Source: JBBQSN01 sp038213835
GTDB taxonomy: Bacteria > Actinomycetota > Actinomycetes > Actinomycetales > CAWJMD01
Direction of reading: 5' to 3'
Assembly: GCA_038213835.1 (NCBI GenBank)
Contig: JBBQSN010000011.1
Coordinates: forward strand, 1-33,779
DNA length: 33,779 nucleotides
Shown piece after piece: positions 1 through 8,405 of this stretch (position 1 is the stretch's first letter; every line of letters starts with the position of its first letter). The position numbers were made by a program, and so were the translations under genes. Below the pieces are notes generated by a model. It was not told the origin of the DNA. It did no database searches and saw only the letters and a list, made by a program, of their open reading frames with translations.

Positions 1-674
1 CAGACCGGACGGTCGGCGGCCTGCAGCATGTAGGCGGGCACCAGGGCCAGCCCCTGCAGGACGTCCAGCCGCTCGGGCAGCCACCGGGGCTGCCCCCACG
101 TGAGCGCGCGGTCGCCGCGGGCGAGGTCGCCGTAGCAGCCGGCCACCGCGGGTTCGGACAGGTAGTGCTCGGCGAGCCGGTCGGGCCATCGCGCCGCGTG
201 CGGTGAGAGCACCTCGCGCACCCGCACGCTGGCGTCGTGCACCGCCTCGACGGCGGCCTCGGTCCACGGCTGCGGCACCCGGCCGTCGACGGCCTCGGTG
301 ACGAGCAGCTGCCAGGAGAGGTCGTCCGCGGCGCCGGCGGGCAGGTGCCGGGCACCCACCGGCGCCGGGGCGGGGCACCGCTCGGGCAGGGCGGCCAGCA
401 CCTGCGCCTCTCGGGCGTAGGCCCCGAGCAGGTGCGGGTTCGAGCCCTGGCCGGCCTTGGCGAACACCCGGCGACCGTCGGCCAGGTCGAGCACGGCGGC
501 GAACCCGCCGGTGAATCCGCTGGTCGCGGACGGGTGCGCCCGGGTCACGGCCGAGCCCGCGACGTCGGCGAGCGCCTCGCGCACGCCGGAGGGCAGGTCG
601 TCCCAGTCCGGACGCACGCAGGTGCGCAGGTAGTCGACCTGCGGCACGGGCGGGACCGGGGCGGGCTGGCTCAC
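1..674 (-). CDS. Aminoglycoside phosphotransferase-like family protein (3' part outside window)
   Basis: The minus-strand frame opens with a GTG at 674 (translation begins VSQPAPVPPV), five codons after an in-frame stop, and stays open to the window edge, so the C-terminal half is missing. The visible 224 residues resemble the N-lobe of kinase-fold phosphotransferases: a glycine-rich stretch (SGFTGGFAAVLDLADG), a lysine in VFAKAG that would contact ATP, a following YAREAQVLAAL helix carrying the partner Glu, and a hinge-like LLVTEAVDG. The catalytic HxD and metal-binding motifs would lie beyond base 1. It is divergent from lepA, with about 130 bases between the starts. The substrate cannot be inferred: many actinobacterial members are not antibiotic-resistance enzymes. 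Family is moderately sure, function unknown. Confidence 0.7.
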   Translation of the reverse strand, partial: MSQPAPVPPVPQVDYLRTCVRPDWDDLPSGVREALADVAGSAVTRAHPSATSGFTGGFAAVLDLADGRRVFAKAGQGSNPHLLGAYAREAQVLAALPERCPAPAPVGARHLPAGAADDLSWQLLVTEAVDGRVPQPWTEAAVEAVHDASVRVREVLSPHAARWPDRLAEHYLSEPAVAGCYGDLARGDRALTWGQPRWLPERLDVLQGLALVPAYMLQAADRPV

Positions 675-803
675 GGGTCCAGCGTGTCAGCGGGGGCAGC
701 GCGGCCGCAGGTGCATTGTCTGCGGCCCGGGCGTGGGACGATGACGGCTGCCGTGCCGGCGCCGACCGGCCCCACCGTCACCGACCGCGAGGTAGCTCCC
801 ACC

Positions 804-2657
804 GTGTCCCCGATGGCCAGCACCCCCCTGCTGCCCGCCGCCACCCCGCCGTCGCTGCTCCGCAACTTCTGCATCATCGCCCACATCGACCACGGCAAGT
901 CGACGCTGGCCGACCGGATGCTGCAGATCACTGGCGTGGTCGAGGCGCGAGACATGCGGGCCCAGTACCTCGACCGGATGGACATCGAGCGCGAGCGCGG
1001 CATCACGATCAAGTCCCAGGCCGTCCGGATGCCCTGGCAGGTCGGCGACGACACGTACGCGCTCAACATGATCGACACCCCCGGCCACGTCGACTTCACC
1101 TACGAGGTGTCGCGCTCCCTGGCGGCGTGCGAGGGCGCCGTGCTGCTCGTCGACGCCGCCCAGGGCATCGAGGCGCAGACGCTGGCGAACCTCTATCTCG
1201 CGATGGAGAACGAGATGGCCATCGTGCCGGTGCTGAACAAGATCGACCTGCCGGCCGCGCAGCCGGAGAAGTACGCCGAGGAGCTGGCGCACCTCATCGG
1301 TTGCGACCCGTCCGACGTGCTGCACACCTCCGGCAAGACCGGTGCCGGCGTGCCCGAGCTGCTCGACCGCATCGTCCGCGAGGTCCCTGGCCCGGTGGGC
1401 GACCCCGACGCCCCCGCCCGGGCGATGATCTTCGACTCCGTCTATGACACCTACCGCGGCGTGGTCACCTACGTCCGCGTGGTCGACGGCATGCTGCACC
1501 CGCGCGAGAAGATCGTGATGATGTCCACCCGGGCGCACCACGAGCTGCTCGAGATCGGTGTCAGCGCACCGGAACCCGAGCCGACCCAGGGTCTCGGCGT
1601 CGGCGAGGTGGGCTACCTCATCACCGGGGTGAAGGACGTCCGGCAGTCGCGGGTCGGCGACACCGTCACCAACGCCGCCAAGCCGGCCGCGACCGACCTC
1701 GGCGGCTACCGCGACCCGAGGCCGATGGTGTTCTCCGGCCTGTACCCGATCGACGGCTCGGACTACCCGACGATGCGCGACGCCCTGGACAAGCTCAAGC
1801 TCAACGACGCCGCGCTGGTCTACGAGCCAGAGACCTCGCTGGCGCTGGGCTTCGGGTTCCGGTGCGGCTTCCTCGGCCTGCTGCACCTGGAGATCGTGCG
1901 TGAGCGGCTCGAGCGCGAGTTCGACCTCGACCTGATCTCCACGGCGCCCTCGGTCGTCTACGACGTGACCCTCGACGACGGCAACGAGGTCGTCGTCACC
2001 AACCCGTCGGAGTACCCGGACGGCCGGGTCGGCGAGGTCCGCGAGCCGATAGTGCGGTCGACGATCCTGGCGCCGTCGGAGTACATCGGGACGATCATGG
2101 AGCTGTGCCAGTCGCGGCGAGGGACGTTGCGCGGCATGGACTACCTGTCCGCGGAGCGGGTCGAGATGCGGTACACCCTGCCGCTGGCCGAGATCGTGTT
2201 CGACTTCTTCGACATGCTGAAGTCGCGCACCCGCGGTTACGCGTCGCTCGACTACGAGCCCGACGGCGACCAGGTGGCCGACCTCGTCAAGGTCGACATC
2301 CTGCTGCAGGGTGAGCCGGTCGACGCCTTCAGCGCCATCGTGCACCGGGACAAGGCGTACGCCTACGGGACGATGATGGCCGGCAAGCTGCGCGAGCTGA
2401 TCCCGCGCCAGCAGTTCGAGGTGCCGATCCAGGCGGCCATCGGGTCGCGGGTGATCGCGCGCGAGAACATCCGCGCGATCCGCAAGGACGTCCTGGCCAA
2501 GTGCTACGGCGGTGACATCACCCGCAAGCGCAAGCTGCTGGAGAAGCAGAAGGAGGGCAAGAAGCGGATGAAGATGGTCGGCCGGGTCGAGGTCCCGCAG
2601 GAGGCGTTCATCGCCGCCCTCTCCTCCGACGACTCCGCGGCCGACAAGAGGAAGTGA
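804..2657 (+). CDS. lepA: Elongation factor 4 (LepA), ribosomal back-translocase GTPase
   Basis: Translational GTPase that acts on stalled or mis-translocated ribosomes and in 30S biogenesis. The G1 motif AHIDHGKST is at residues 26-34, followed by RGITIKSQ (switch I), DTPGH (G3) and NKID (G4). The EF4-specific C-terminal part is present, with the KDVLAKCYGGDITRKRKLLEKQ region and a basic tail. Using GTG 804 gives 617 residues, a normal EF4 length, with GAGGT about 11 bases upstream. ATG 813 and ATG 741 are in-frame alternatives, and the frame stays open far upstream (to about 237), so the start is uncertain while the gene is not. It lies alone between a divergent phosphotransferase gene and the acyl-CoA synthetase. 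Confidence 0.97.
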   Translation: MSPMASTPLLPAATPPSLLRNFCIIAHIDHGKSTLADRMLQITGVVEARDMRAQYLDRMDIERERGITIKSQAVRMPWQVGDDTYALNMIDTPGHVDFTYEVSRSLAACEGAVLLVDAAQGIEAQTLANLYLAMENEMAIVPVLNKIDLPAAQPEKYAEELAHLIGCDPSDVLHTSGKTGAGVPELLDRIVREVPGPVGDPDAPARAMIFDSVYDTYRGVVTYVRVVDGMLHPREKIVMMSTRAHHELLEIGVSAPEPEPTQGLGVGEVGYLITGVKDVRQSRVGDTVTNAAKPAATDLGGYRDPRPMVFSGLYPIDGSDYPTMRDALDKLKLNDAALVYEPETSLALGFGFRCGFLGLLHLEIVRERLEREFDLDLISTAPSVVYDVTLDDGNEVVVTNPSEYPDGRVGEVREPIVRSTILAPSEYIGTIMELCQSRRGTLRGMDYLSAERVEMRYTLPLAEIVFDFFDMLKSRTRGYASLDYEPDGDQVADLVKVDILLQGEPVDAFSAIVHRDKAYAYGTMMAGKLRELIPRQQFEVPIQAAIGSRVIARENIRAIRKDVLAKCYGGDITRKRKLLEKQKEGKKRMKMVGRVEVPQEAFIAALSSDDSAADKRK

Positions 2658-2699
2658 TGGCCCCTCCGCGGCACCGAGCTCGCCCGCGTCCTGCTGTTT

Positions 2700-2719
2700 C
2701 ACCGACACGGGCGTCGGTG
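2700..2719 (+). terminator. Hairpin between lepA and the acyl-CoA synthetase gene
   Basis: CACCGAC (2700-2706) and GTCGGTG (2713-2719) form a perfect 7-bp stem with a 6-base loop, 43 bases after the lepA stop. There is no T-run after it, as is common for high-GC hairpin terminators, so termination is an inference. The next promoter-like box begins only 7 bases downstream. Confidence 0.4.
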
Positions 2720-2725
2720 GCCCCC

Positions 2726-2731
2726 TAGGCT
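2726..2731 (+). promoter_or_regulatory. Candidate -10 box for the acyl-CoA synthetase gene
   Basis: TAGGCT matches the actinobacterial TANNNT -10 pattern and is identical to the boxes before the HIT gene and the leuA leader. Here the start codon is 44 bases downstream behind a GAGGAGG ribosome-binding site, so the transcript would have a normal leader. No convincing -35 hexamer is visible. Confidence 0.4.
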
Positions 2732-2775
2732 TGCCGAACTCCCGGCCGCCTGGCCGAGCAGGACGAGGAGGTCCC

Positions 2776-4680
2776 ATGACCACGGCCGACACCCCGGCAC
2801 CCGCCCAGGGCGACCCGCGCTGCGTGGCGGCACCGGCCGAGCTGACGAGCCTCGAGCAGGCCGCCGCGGAGGCGCCGGCCTCCTTGGCGGCGATGTTCCT
2901 GCAGCGGGTCCAGGCCAGCGGCAGCTCCGAGGCGTTCCGCCGCAAGAACGCCAAGAAGGAGTGGGAGTCCTTCTCCTGGACCCAGACCGCTTCTGCCGTC
3001 ACGGAGATCGCCGCCGGCCTCATCTCCCTGGGCGTCGGTTCCGAGGACCGTGTGGCGATCGCGTCGAACACCAGGCTGGAGTGGATCCTGTCCGACCTCG
3101 GCGTGCTCTGCGCCGGCGGCGCGACCACCACGGTGTACCCGACGACCGGCACCGAGGACGTCCACCACATCCTGTCCGACTCCGGCTCCAAGGTGGTCGT
3201 GGCCGAAGACACCTCGCAGCTCGCGAAGATCAACGCCTGCTGGGACGACCTGCCCGAGCTCACCCACGTGGTGCTGATCCAATCCGGCAGCCTGATCGCG
3301 GCGGGCACCGACGAGCGCGTCATCACCCTCGACACGCTGCGCCGCCAGGGCCGTCAGGCGATGGCGGCGAACTCCTCGATGGTCACCGACCGGGTCGCCT
3401 CGATCGCCGGCGACCACCTTGCCACCCTGATGTACACCTCCGGTACCACGGGCCGGCCCAAGGGCGTGCGGCTCACGCACGCCAACTGGGTCTACGAGGG
3501 CCTGGCGATCGAGGCCGGCCAGGTCCTCCAGGCCGACGACCTGCACTACCTCTGGCTGCCGCTGTCGCACTCGTTCGGCAAGGTCCTGCTCACCGCGCAG
3601 GTGCGGATCGGGTTCGCCACCGCCGTCGACGGCGACGTCACGGCGCTGATCGAGAACCTCGCCGTGGTGCGCCCGACCGTGATGGCCGGTGCCCCGCGCA
3701 TCTTCGAGAAGGTCTACTCCAAGGTCACCGCCGGCGCTCACGCCGACGGCGGCGCGAAGAAGGCGATCTTCAACCGCGCCATGGCCACCGGCCGCAAGGT
3801 CTCGCGGCTGCGGATGCAGGGCAAGGAGCCGTCGGGCCTGCTCGCTACCGAGTACAAGTTCGCCGACAAGCTGGTCTACGCCAAGCTCCGCGAGCGGTTC
3901 GGCGGACGGATCAAGTACTTCATCTCGGGGTCGGCCGCGCTGTCGCAGGACATCGGCGAGTGGTTCCATGCCGCCGGCATCGTCATCCTCGAGGGCTACG
4001 GCCTCACCGAGACCTCGGCGGCCTCGTTCTGCAACCGGCCGGCCAACTTCCAGTTCGGCACGGTCGGGCCGCCCCTGCCCGGCACCGTGGTCAAGCTCGA
4101 CACCGACGGCGAGATCCTGGTCAAGGGTCCCGGCGTGATGCAGGGCTACCACAACCTCCCGGACGACACCGCCGAGTGCTTCACCTCCGACGGCTGGTTC
4201 CGCACCGGCGACATCGGCGAGTTCACCGACGACGGCCTGCTGCGGATCACCGACCGCAAGAAGGACCTCATCAAGACCTCAGGCGGCAAGTTCGTGGCGC
4301 CCCAGTCGATCGAGGCCATGTTCAAGGCCACCTGCCCGTACGCCAGCAACATCGTCGTGCACGGAGAGGGCCGCAACTTCGTGTCGGCGCTGGTCACCCT
4401 CGACCCCGAGGCGATCACGGCCTGGGCGGAGCAGGTCCCGGCGATCAAGGGAAAGTCCTACGCGCAGGTCGTGGCCTCCGCTCCCGCGCGAGAGATGGTG
4501 CAGGAGCACGTCGACCAGGTCAATGCCCGGCTCGGGCGCTGGGAGACGATCAAGAAGTTCGAGATCCTCAAGGACGATCTCACGGTCGAATCGGGTGACC
4601 TCACGCCGTCGCTGAAGATCAAGCGCCGCGTCGTCGAGGCGAAGAACCGAGCCGTCCTCGACGCGTTCTACAAGGAGTGA
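2776..4680 (+). CDS. Long-chain fatty-acid--CoA ligase (AMP-dependent synthetase, FadD15-like)
   Basis: Activates fatty acids to acyl-AMP and then acyl-CoA. The 634-residue protein has the ANL-superfamily P-loop YTSGTTGRPKG near residues 220-230, the downstream LPLSHSFGK segment, GYGLTET (adenine/acyl-AMP motif), GWFRTGDIG with the ribose-binding Asp, and the C-terminal ITDRKKDLIKTSGGKFVAP hinge with the SGGK lysine region. ATG 2776 follows GAGGAGG at 5-6 bases. The length and the long insert before the GYGLTET block (with IKYFISGSAALSQ) match the bacterial FadD15/long-chain group rather than short acetyl-CoA synthetases. It is transcribed alone and is convergent with the NYN gene. Exact chain-length preference cannot be read from sequence. 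Confidence 0.93.
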   Translation: MTTADTPAPAQGDPRCVAAPAELTSLEQAAAEAPASLAAMFLQRVQASGSSEAFRRKNAKKEWESFSWTQTASAVTEIAAGLISLGVGSEDRVAIASNTRLEWILSDLGVLCAGGATTTVYPTTGTEDVHHILSDSGSKVVVAEDTSQLAKINACWDDLPELTHVVLIQSGSLIAAGTDERVITLDTLRRQGRQAMAANSSMVTDRVASIAGDHLATLMYTSGTTGRPKGVRLTHANWVYEGLAIEAGQVLQADDLHYLWLPLSHSFGKVLLTAQVRIGFATAVDGDVTALIENLAVVRPTVMAGAPRIFEKVYSKVTAGAHADGGAKKAIFNRAMATGRKVSRLRMQGKEPSGLLATEYKFADKLVYAKLRERFGGRIKYFISGSAALSQDIGEWFHAAGIVILEGYGLTETSAASFCNRPANFQFGTVGPPLPGTVVKLDTDGEILVKGPGVMQGYHNLPDDTAECFTSDGWFRTGDIGEFTDDGLLRITDRKKDLIKTSGGKFVAPQSIEAMFKATCPYASNIVVHGEGRNFVSALVTLDPEAITAWAEQVPAIKGKSYAQVVASAPAREMVQEHVDQVNARLGRWETIKKFEILKDDLTVESGDLTPSLKIKRRVVEAKNRAVLDAFYKE

Positions 4681-4818
4681 GCGCGGGCGTCCTGGAGGCC
4701 GTCTGCGGGCACACCAGCTGCTCCCGGTCCCCGGCCACCTCGGGGTCTCCGGCACCGACGAACGACCCGTCGACGTGGCCGTACGTGCGGGCCGACGCGG
4801 CGCCGACGTGAGGCCGGC

Positions 4819-5391
4819 TCAGAGGTAACGGGTCGGGTCGAACTCGTCGATCGGGATGATCCGCACCCGGGGGAGCGGGCTGGTGAAGGCGCCGACGTCG
4901 CGCTCGAGGTCGAACACCTCGAGGCCCTGCGGCATCATCGCGGCGAAGCCCGAGTTCATGAACTCGCGGAACACCAGCATCCCGACCCGGCGCTCGGCGC
5001 CCACGAGCTCCTGCACCTGCGGCAGGAAGTCGCCGTCGTGGCTGGCGAGCAGGACGTCGCCGTCGTGGTCGGCCAGAGCCTCCAGCATCCGCTGGATACC
5101 GATGTCGACGACCTTCTGGCCCGGTGCTCCGGACAGCGGGATCGGCGTGTAGCTCATCGCCAACAGCGCCTGGACGAACGACATCGGCAGCGTCTCGGAG
5201 TGCGCGGCGAGGAAGAACAGGCCCTTGACCGGGTTGCCGAACCGCTGCTCGGCGAACTGCTGCACCCGCTCCCAGCGCGGACGCTCGTCCGGGTTCGGAC
5301 GGCGCTGCAGCACGCTGGCACCGAGGGTGGCGTCGATGTTCTCGCCGTCGATGAGCAGGTAGGTGCTGCGGCCGACCGCCTGCTCCGTCAT
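4819..5391 (-). CDS. NYN-domain (PIN-like) putative RNase
   Basis: A 190-residue protein starting at ATG 5391. An open frame continues upstream to 5499, but the shorter start fits the -10 box at 5399-5404 and the conserved beginning STYLLIDGENID. The NYN fold is recognised from the first acidic site in LLIDGENID (Asp15), the VVDIGIQRMLEAL helix, and LASHDGDFLPQVQEL, which carries the second acidic cluster. Family members bind Mg2+ and cut RNA; the target here is unknown. The last 30 residues (VRIIPIDEFDPTRYL) are a tail of unknown role. It is convergent with the acyl-CoA synthetase gene and divergent from hemW. Conserved in Actinobacteria and usually annotated only as NYN protein. Confidence 0.85.
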   Translation of the reverse strand: MTEQAVGRSTYLLIDGENIDATLGASVLQRRPNPDERPRWERVQQFAEQRFGNPVKGLFFLAAHSETLPMSFVQALLAMSYTPIPLSGAPGQKVVDIGIQRMLEALADHDGDVLLASHDGDFLPQVQELVGAERRVGMLVFREFMNSGFAAMMPQGLEVFDLERDVGAFTSPLPRVRIIPIDEFDPTRYL

Positions 5392-5398
5392 GCTCGCC

Positions 5399-5404
5399 AC
5401 CCTA
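5399..5404 (-). promoter_or_regulatory. -10 box giving a probable leaderless NYN transcript
   Basis: On the minus strand TAGGGT ends 7 bases before ATG 5391, which places the expected transcription start at or next to the start codon. There is no Shine-Dalgarno sequence between box and start. This is the arrangement of leaderless actinobacterial genes and supports the shorter start of the NYN gene. Confidence 0.5.
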
Positions 5405-5505
5405 GTGACCTGTGCACACCAGGGGGAGGACGACGCCCCGGCCGCGCCGGTAGGGGTCGGCCGGGCCCGTCCTCCCCCGGTAGGCGCGGGTGCGACCATG
5501 GCCGG

Positions 5506-6768
5506 GTGCCCTCAGCCCTGCCGGACGCAGACCCGGCACCGGCCGACGGCTCGCTCCCCCAGCAGGTGGTCGCGGGGGCGACGGACCGCGGTTTCGGCGT
5601 CTACCTGCACGTGCCGTTCTGCGCGACGCGCTGCGGGTACTGCGACTTCAACACCTACACCGCCCTCGAGCTCGGCCCGCCCGAGCTGCCCGGGGCGAGC
5701 GCGCAGGGCTACGCCGGGGCCGCGCTGGAGGAGATCGCCCTGGCCGCAGGGGTGCTGGACCGTGCCGGACTCCCGCGCCGCGAGGTCTCCACGGTCTTCG
5801 TCGGGGGTGGGACGCCGACGCTGCTGCCCGCGTCCGACCTGGTCCGGATGGTCGGCGGCGTGCGCGAGGCGTTCGGCCTCGCCGACGGTGCCGAGGTCAG
5901 CACGGAGGCCAACCCCGACTCGGTGACCGAGCGGTCCCTGTCAGAGCTGGCGGCCGGGGGCTTCACCCGGGTCTCGTTCGGCATGCAGTCGGCGGTGCCC
6001 TCGGTGCTGGCCACCCTGGACCGCACCCACGACCCCGAGCGCGTGCCCCGGGTGGTGGCCTGGGCCCGCGCTGCCGGCCTGCAGGTGAGCCTGGACCTCA
6101 TCTACGGGACGCCGGGGGAGACCGACGCCGACTGGGCGACCAGCCTGGCCGCGGTGACCGCGCTGGAGCCCGACCACGTCTCGGCGTACGCGCTGGTGGT
6201 GGAGGAGGGCACCGCGCTCGCCGTCGCCGTCCGCCGCGGTCGGGTCGCCGAGCCCGACCCGGACGCCATGGCCACCCGGTACGAGATGGCCGACGACGCC
6301 CTCGGCGGCGCCGGGTACGAGTGGTACGAGGTGAGCAACTGGGGTCGGGGGCCGGGCACCGCCTGCCGGCACAACCTCGCCTACTGGCGCGGGGACGACT
6401 GGTGGGGCGTGGGCCCGGGGGCGCACAGCCACGTCGGTGGGGTGCGCTGGTGGAACGTCAAGCACCCTGCGGCCTGGGCCGCCCGGCTCGCAGCAGGCAC
6501 GTCGCCGGCCGCGGCCCGCGAGCTGCTGGACCAGGACGCCCGGCGTGACGAGGCGGTGCTGCTCGGCGTGCGGCTGCGCGAGGGTCTCGACCCGGTCGTG
6601 CTGCCCCCGGACCTGGCGGTGGACGCCGTGGTGGCCGACCTGCTGGCCGACGGCCTGCTGGAGCCGCTGAGGGCGGGGAACGCAACGGCCGCCCCGGGTC
6701 GGCTGGTGCTGACCCGGCGCGGCCGGTTGCTGGCGGACCTGGTGGTCCGGCGGTTGCTGGGCTGGTGA
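5506..6768 (+). CDS. hemW: HemW, radical SAM heme chaperone (formerly HemN-like)
   Basis: A 420-residue radical SAM protein that inserts heme into respiratory proteins; many annotations call it oxygen-independent coproporphyrinogen III oxidase. The [4Fe-4S]/SAM motif CATRCGYC gives Cys39, Cys43 and Cys46, preceded by the characteristic YLHVPF. Further HemN/HemW blocks are VFVGGGTPTLL, STEANPDS, RVSFGMQS, SLDLIYGTPGET and the C-terminal CRHNLAYWRGDDWWGVGPGA. GTG 5506 is chosen because the conserved protein begins shortly after it; the upstream frame is open but antisense to the NYN gene. A weak GACCAT box (5494-5499) sits 6 bases before this GTG, and no Shine-Dalgarno is seen. True HemN enzymes have a different N-terminus, so HemW is the safer name. 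Confidence 0.93.
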   Translation: MPSALPDADPAPADGSLPQQVVAGATDRGFGVYLHVPFCATRCGYCDFNTYTALELGPPELPGASAQGYAGAALEEIALAAGVLDRAGLPRREVSTVFVGGGTPTLLPASDLVRMVGGVREAFGLADGAEVSTEANPDSVTERSLSELAAGGFTRVSFGMQSAVPSVLATLDRTHDPERVPRVVAWARAAGLQVSLDLIYGTPGETDADWATSLAAVTALEPDHVSAYALVVEEGTALAVAVRRGRVAEPDPDAMATRYEMADDALGGAGYEWYEVSNWGRGPGTACRHNLAYWRGDDWWGVGPGAHSHVGGVRWWNVKHPAAWAARLAAGTSPAAARELLDQDARRDEAVLLGVRLREGLDPVVLPPDLAVDAVVADLLADGLLEPLRAGNATAAPGRLVLTRRGRLLADLVVRRLLGW

Positions 6769-6786
6769 GCCCGTGCCTGCCGGTGG

Positions 6787-7341
6787 TCAGCTGACCATCC
6801 GGATGTTGAAGGGGTACCGGTAGCTCTCGCCCTTGTTCGCCGCGAGACCGCCCAGGATCGCGAACACCGCCCCGCCGATCCAGACCACGGCCAGGATCAG
6901 GAAGCCGATGAGGAGCCAGGTCGTCGCCCAGCCGATGACGGTGCCGATCAGGAGGGTGATCTGGAAGTTCAGTGCCTCGGCGGACTGCTCGCGCACGAAG
7001 CGGCCCTTGTCCTTGTTGACGACGTACAGGATCGCGGTCACGACGACCGCCCAGCCACCGAACACGTTGATGAGGCCGGAGAGATGGGCGAACATCGCCC
7101 ACTGCCGCTGCTCCTGCGGCTGCATCTCCACGCCTGCGCCGGGCTGGCCGTAGCCCTGCTGCTGGGGCTGCTGGCCGTAGCCCTGCTGCGGAGGCTGCTG
7201 GCCGTACCCCTGCTGGGGCTGCTGGCCGTACCCCTGCTGCTGGGGCGGGGGTGCCTGGCCGTACGAGGGCTGGGTCGGCGGCTGCTCCGGGGAGCCCTGC
7301 GGCTTGTCGAACGAGGGCTGCTGGGGGGTCTGGTCGGTCAT
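6787..7341 (-). CDS. DUF4870-family membrane protein with Gln/Gly/Tyr-rich N-terminus
   Basis: A 184-residue protein; ATG 7341 is preceded by GGAGG at a good distance. Residues 1-75 are a disordered Pro/Gln/Gly/Tyr tail with four QQGYGQQ-type repeats. The C-terminal part has the DUF4870/TIC20-like core: AMFAHLSGLINVFGGWAVVVTAILYVV (first membrane segment), a short charged turn (NKDKGRFVREQSAEALNFQ), then two hydrophobic segments. The tail would be cytoplasmic. Function is unknown for the family. It lies 81 bases downstream of DUF3097 on the same strand and converges with hemW. The EQSAEALNFQIT motif makes the family assignment firm. Confidence 0.85.
   Translation of the reverse strand: MTDQTPQQPSFDKPQGSPEQPPTQPSYGQAPPPQQQGYGQQPQQGYGQQPPQQGYGQQPQQQGYGQPGAGVEMQPQEQRQWAMFAHLSGLINVFGGWAVVVTAILYVVNKDKGRFVREQSAEALNFQITLLIGTVIGWATTWLLIGFLILAVVWIGGAVFAILGGLAANKGESYRYPFNIRMVS
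7144..7250. repeat. Imperfect tandem repeat encoding QQGYGQQP units
   Basis: About four imperfect copies of a roughly 27-base unit built from CTGGCCGTA(G/C)CCCTGCTG and CTG-rich spacers. They encode the QQGYGQQP repeats of the DUF4870 protein on the minus strand. Unit lengths differ by one codon between copies, consistent with slippage. Confidence 0.75.
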
Positions 7342-7422
7342 GGGTCCTCCGGTGTGTCCTGTCATGGGTCGAGCTGGCGGGTCGTCCCGGAAGGGCCCCC
7401 CGGGTCCGTCGTCGCCGTCACC

Positions 7423-8304
7423 CTACTGCGGGGGCTGCTCGGCCGTGACGAAGTCGATGAGACCTTCCACGCAGGACAGGAGCGCGGGATCGAGGTCTGC
7501 GTACGTCCGGACCGTCCCGAGGATCCGCTTCCACCCGGTCGCGACGTCGGCCTGGTCGGCGTGCGGCCAGCCGAGGGCAGCCAGGGTGCCCTTCTTGATG
7601 TCGGTGCCGCGGGGCACCTCCGGCCAGGCGTCCAGCCCGACCCGGGCCGGCCGCACGGCCTGCCAGACGTCGACGAAGGGATGCCCGACGACCATCACGT
7701 GGTCACCCCCGGGCAGCCCGGCCAGGGCCTCGCGCACGACCCGGGTCTCCTTGCTGCCGGTGACGAGGTGGTCCACGAGGACCCCCACCCGCCGGCCACG
7801 CTCGGGACGGAAGCTCCGCAGCACGGTGCCGAGGTCGTCGACCCCGCCGAGCGGCTCGACCACGACGCCCTCGATCCGCAGGTCGTGCCCCCAGACCTTC
7901 TCGACCAGCTCGGCGTCGTGGCGTCCCTCGACCCAGATCCGCGACCCGCGTGCCGCCCGGGCGGTCGCGCCCCGGACGGCGGTGGAGCCGCTGGCCGTGC
8001 GCGTGGCCGGTGGGGGTGCCGCCGGGGCGCGAGGGGCGACCAGCTCGACCGGACGTCCCTCCAGCAGGAAGCCCGGGCCGAGGGGGAAGGTGCGCAGCCG
8101 ACCGCGCCGGTCCTCCAGGGCGACCACGTGCAGGCCGCCGCTGCGCTCGACCCGCACCACGGCGCCGCACCAACCGGTCTCGACGTCCTCGACGACCAGG
8201 CCCCGCTCCGCGACCGCCTCGGGCGTGCGCGACCGCTGCACGCGCGTGGCCAGGACGTCGCCGCGGTAGCGGTCGGCGCCGCCGTCGTGCCCACCGGTCC
8301 TCAT
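7423..8304 (-). CDS. DUF3097 family protein with Toprim-like motif
   Basis: A 293-residue conserved actinobacterial protein of unknown function. The first ~90 residues form a beta-rich domain (ETGWCGAVVRVE, LEDRRGRLRTFPL). The remainder begins with SRIWVEGRHDAELVEKVWG, a Toprim-like Glu-containing loop, and continues with VGVLVDHLVTGSKETR, where the Asp resembles the second acidic position, then DHVMVVGHPFVDVWQAVRP. That pattern suggests a nucleic-acid-related enzyme, but no activity is established. ATG 8304 lies 6 bases after a TAGCCT box, so the message is probably leaderless. It is divergent from hrcA and only ~100 bases away, with the CIRCE operator between them. Confidence 0.88.
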   Translation of the reverse strand: MRTGGHDGGADRYRGDVLATRVQRSRTPEAVAERGLVVEDVETGWCGAVVRVERSGGLHVVALEDRRGRLRTFPLGPGFLLEGRPVELVAPRAPAAPPPATRTASGSTAVRGATARAARGSRIWVEGRHDAELVEKVWGHDLRIEGVVVEPLGGVDDLGTVLRSFRPERGRRVGVLVDHLVTGSKETRVVREALAGLPGGDHVMVVGHPFVDVWQAVRPARVGLDAWPEVPRGTDIKKGTLAALGWPHADQADVATGWKRILGTVRTYADLDPALLSCVEGLIDFVTAEQPPQ

Positions 8305-8310
8305 CCCGGC

Positions 8311-8316
8311 AGGCTA
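8311..8316 (-). promoter_or_regulatory. -10 box for DUF3097 (leaderless)
   Basis: Minus-strand TAGCCT ends six bases before ATG 8304 and there is no Shine-Dalgarno between them. Nineteen bases separate this box from the CIRCE element of the divergent hrcA promoter, so the two promoters overlap face to face. Confidence 0.5.
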
Positions 8317-8329
8317 ACGAGGGACCACG

Positions 8330-8335
8330 TAGTCT
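8330..8335 (+). promoter_or_regulatory. -10 box of the hrcA-dnaJ promoter
   Basis: TAGTCT fits TANNNT and its last base is the first base of CIRCE, so HrcA bound to CIRCE would cover the transcription start region. No clear -35 hexamer is visible. Confidence 0.5.
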
Positions 8336-8361
8336 TGGCACTCCGACACCCCGAGTGCCAG
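8335..8361. promoter_or_regulatory. CIRCE operator (HrcA binding site)
   Basis: TTGGCACTC, nine bases, then GAGTGCCAG. This agrees with the CIRCE consensus (TTAGCACTC-N9-GAGTGCTAA) in the invariant GCACTC/GAGTGC cores and in the exact spacer length. Eight of the nine positions of each arm are symmetric. It lies between the -10 box and the hrcA start, the standard place for autorepression of the heat-shock operon. Confidence 0.93.
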
Positions 8362-8405
8362 GGCTGCCACGCGGCGGCACGTCGACCCGACCGGACGGAG
8401 GACCT

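Noticed and set aside
687..3335. 882-residue open frame antisense to lepA and the acyl-CoA synthetase start
   Set aside because: It mirrors two well-conserved plus-strand genes and has no recognisable domains; long antisense frames are expected at this GC content.
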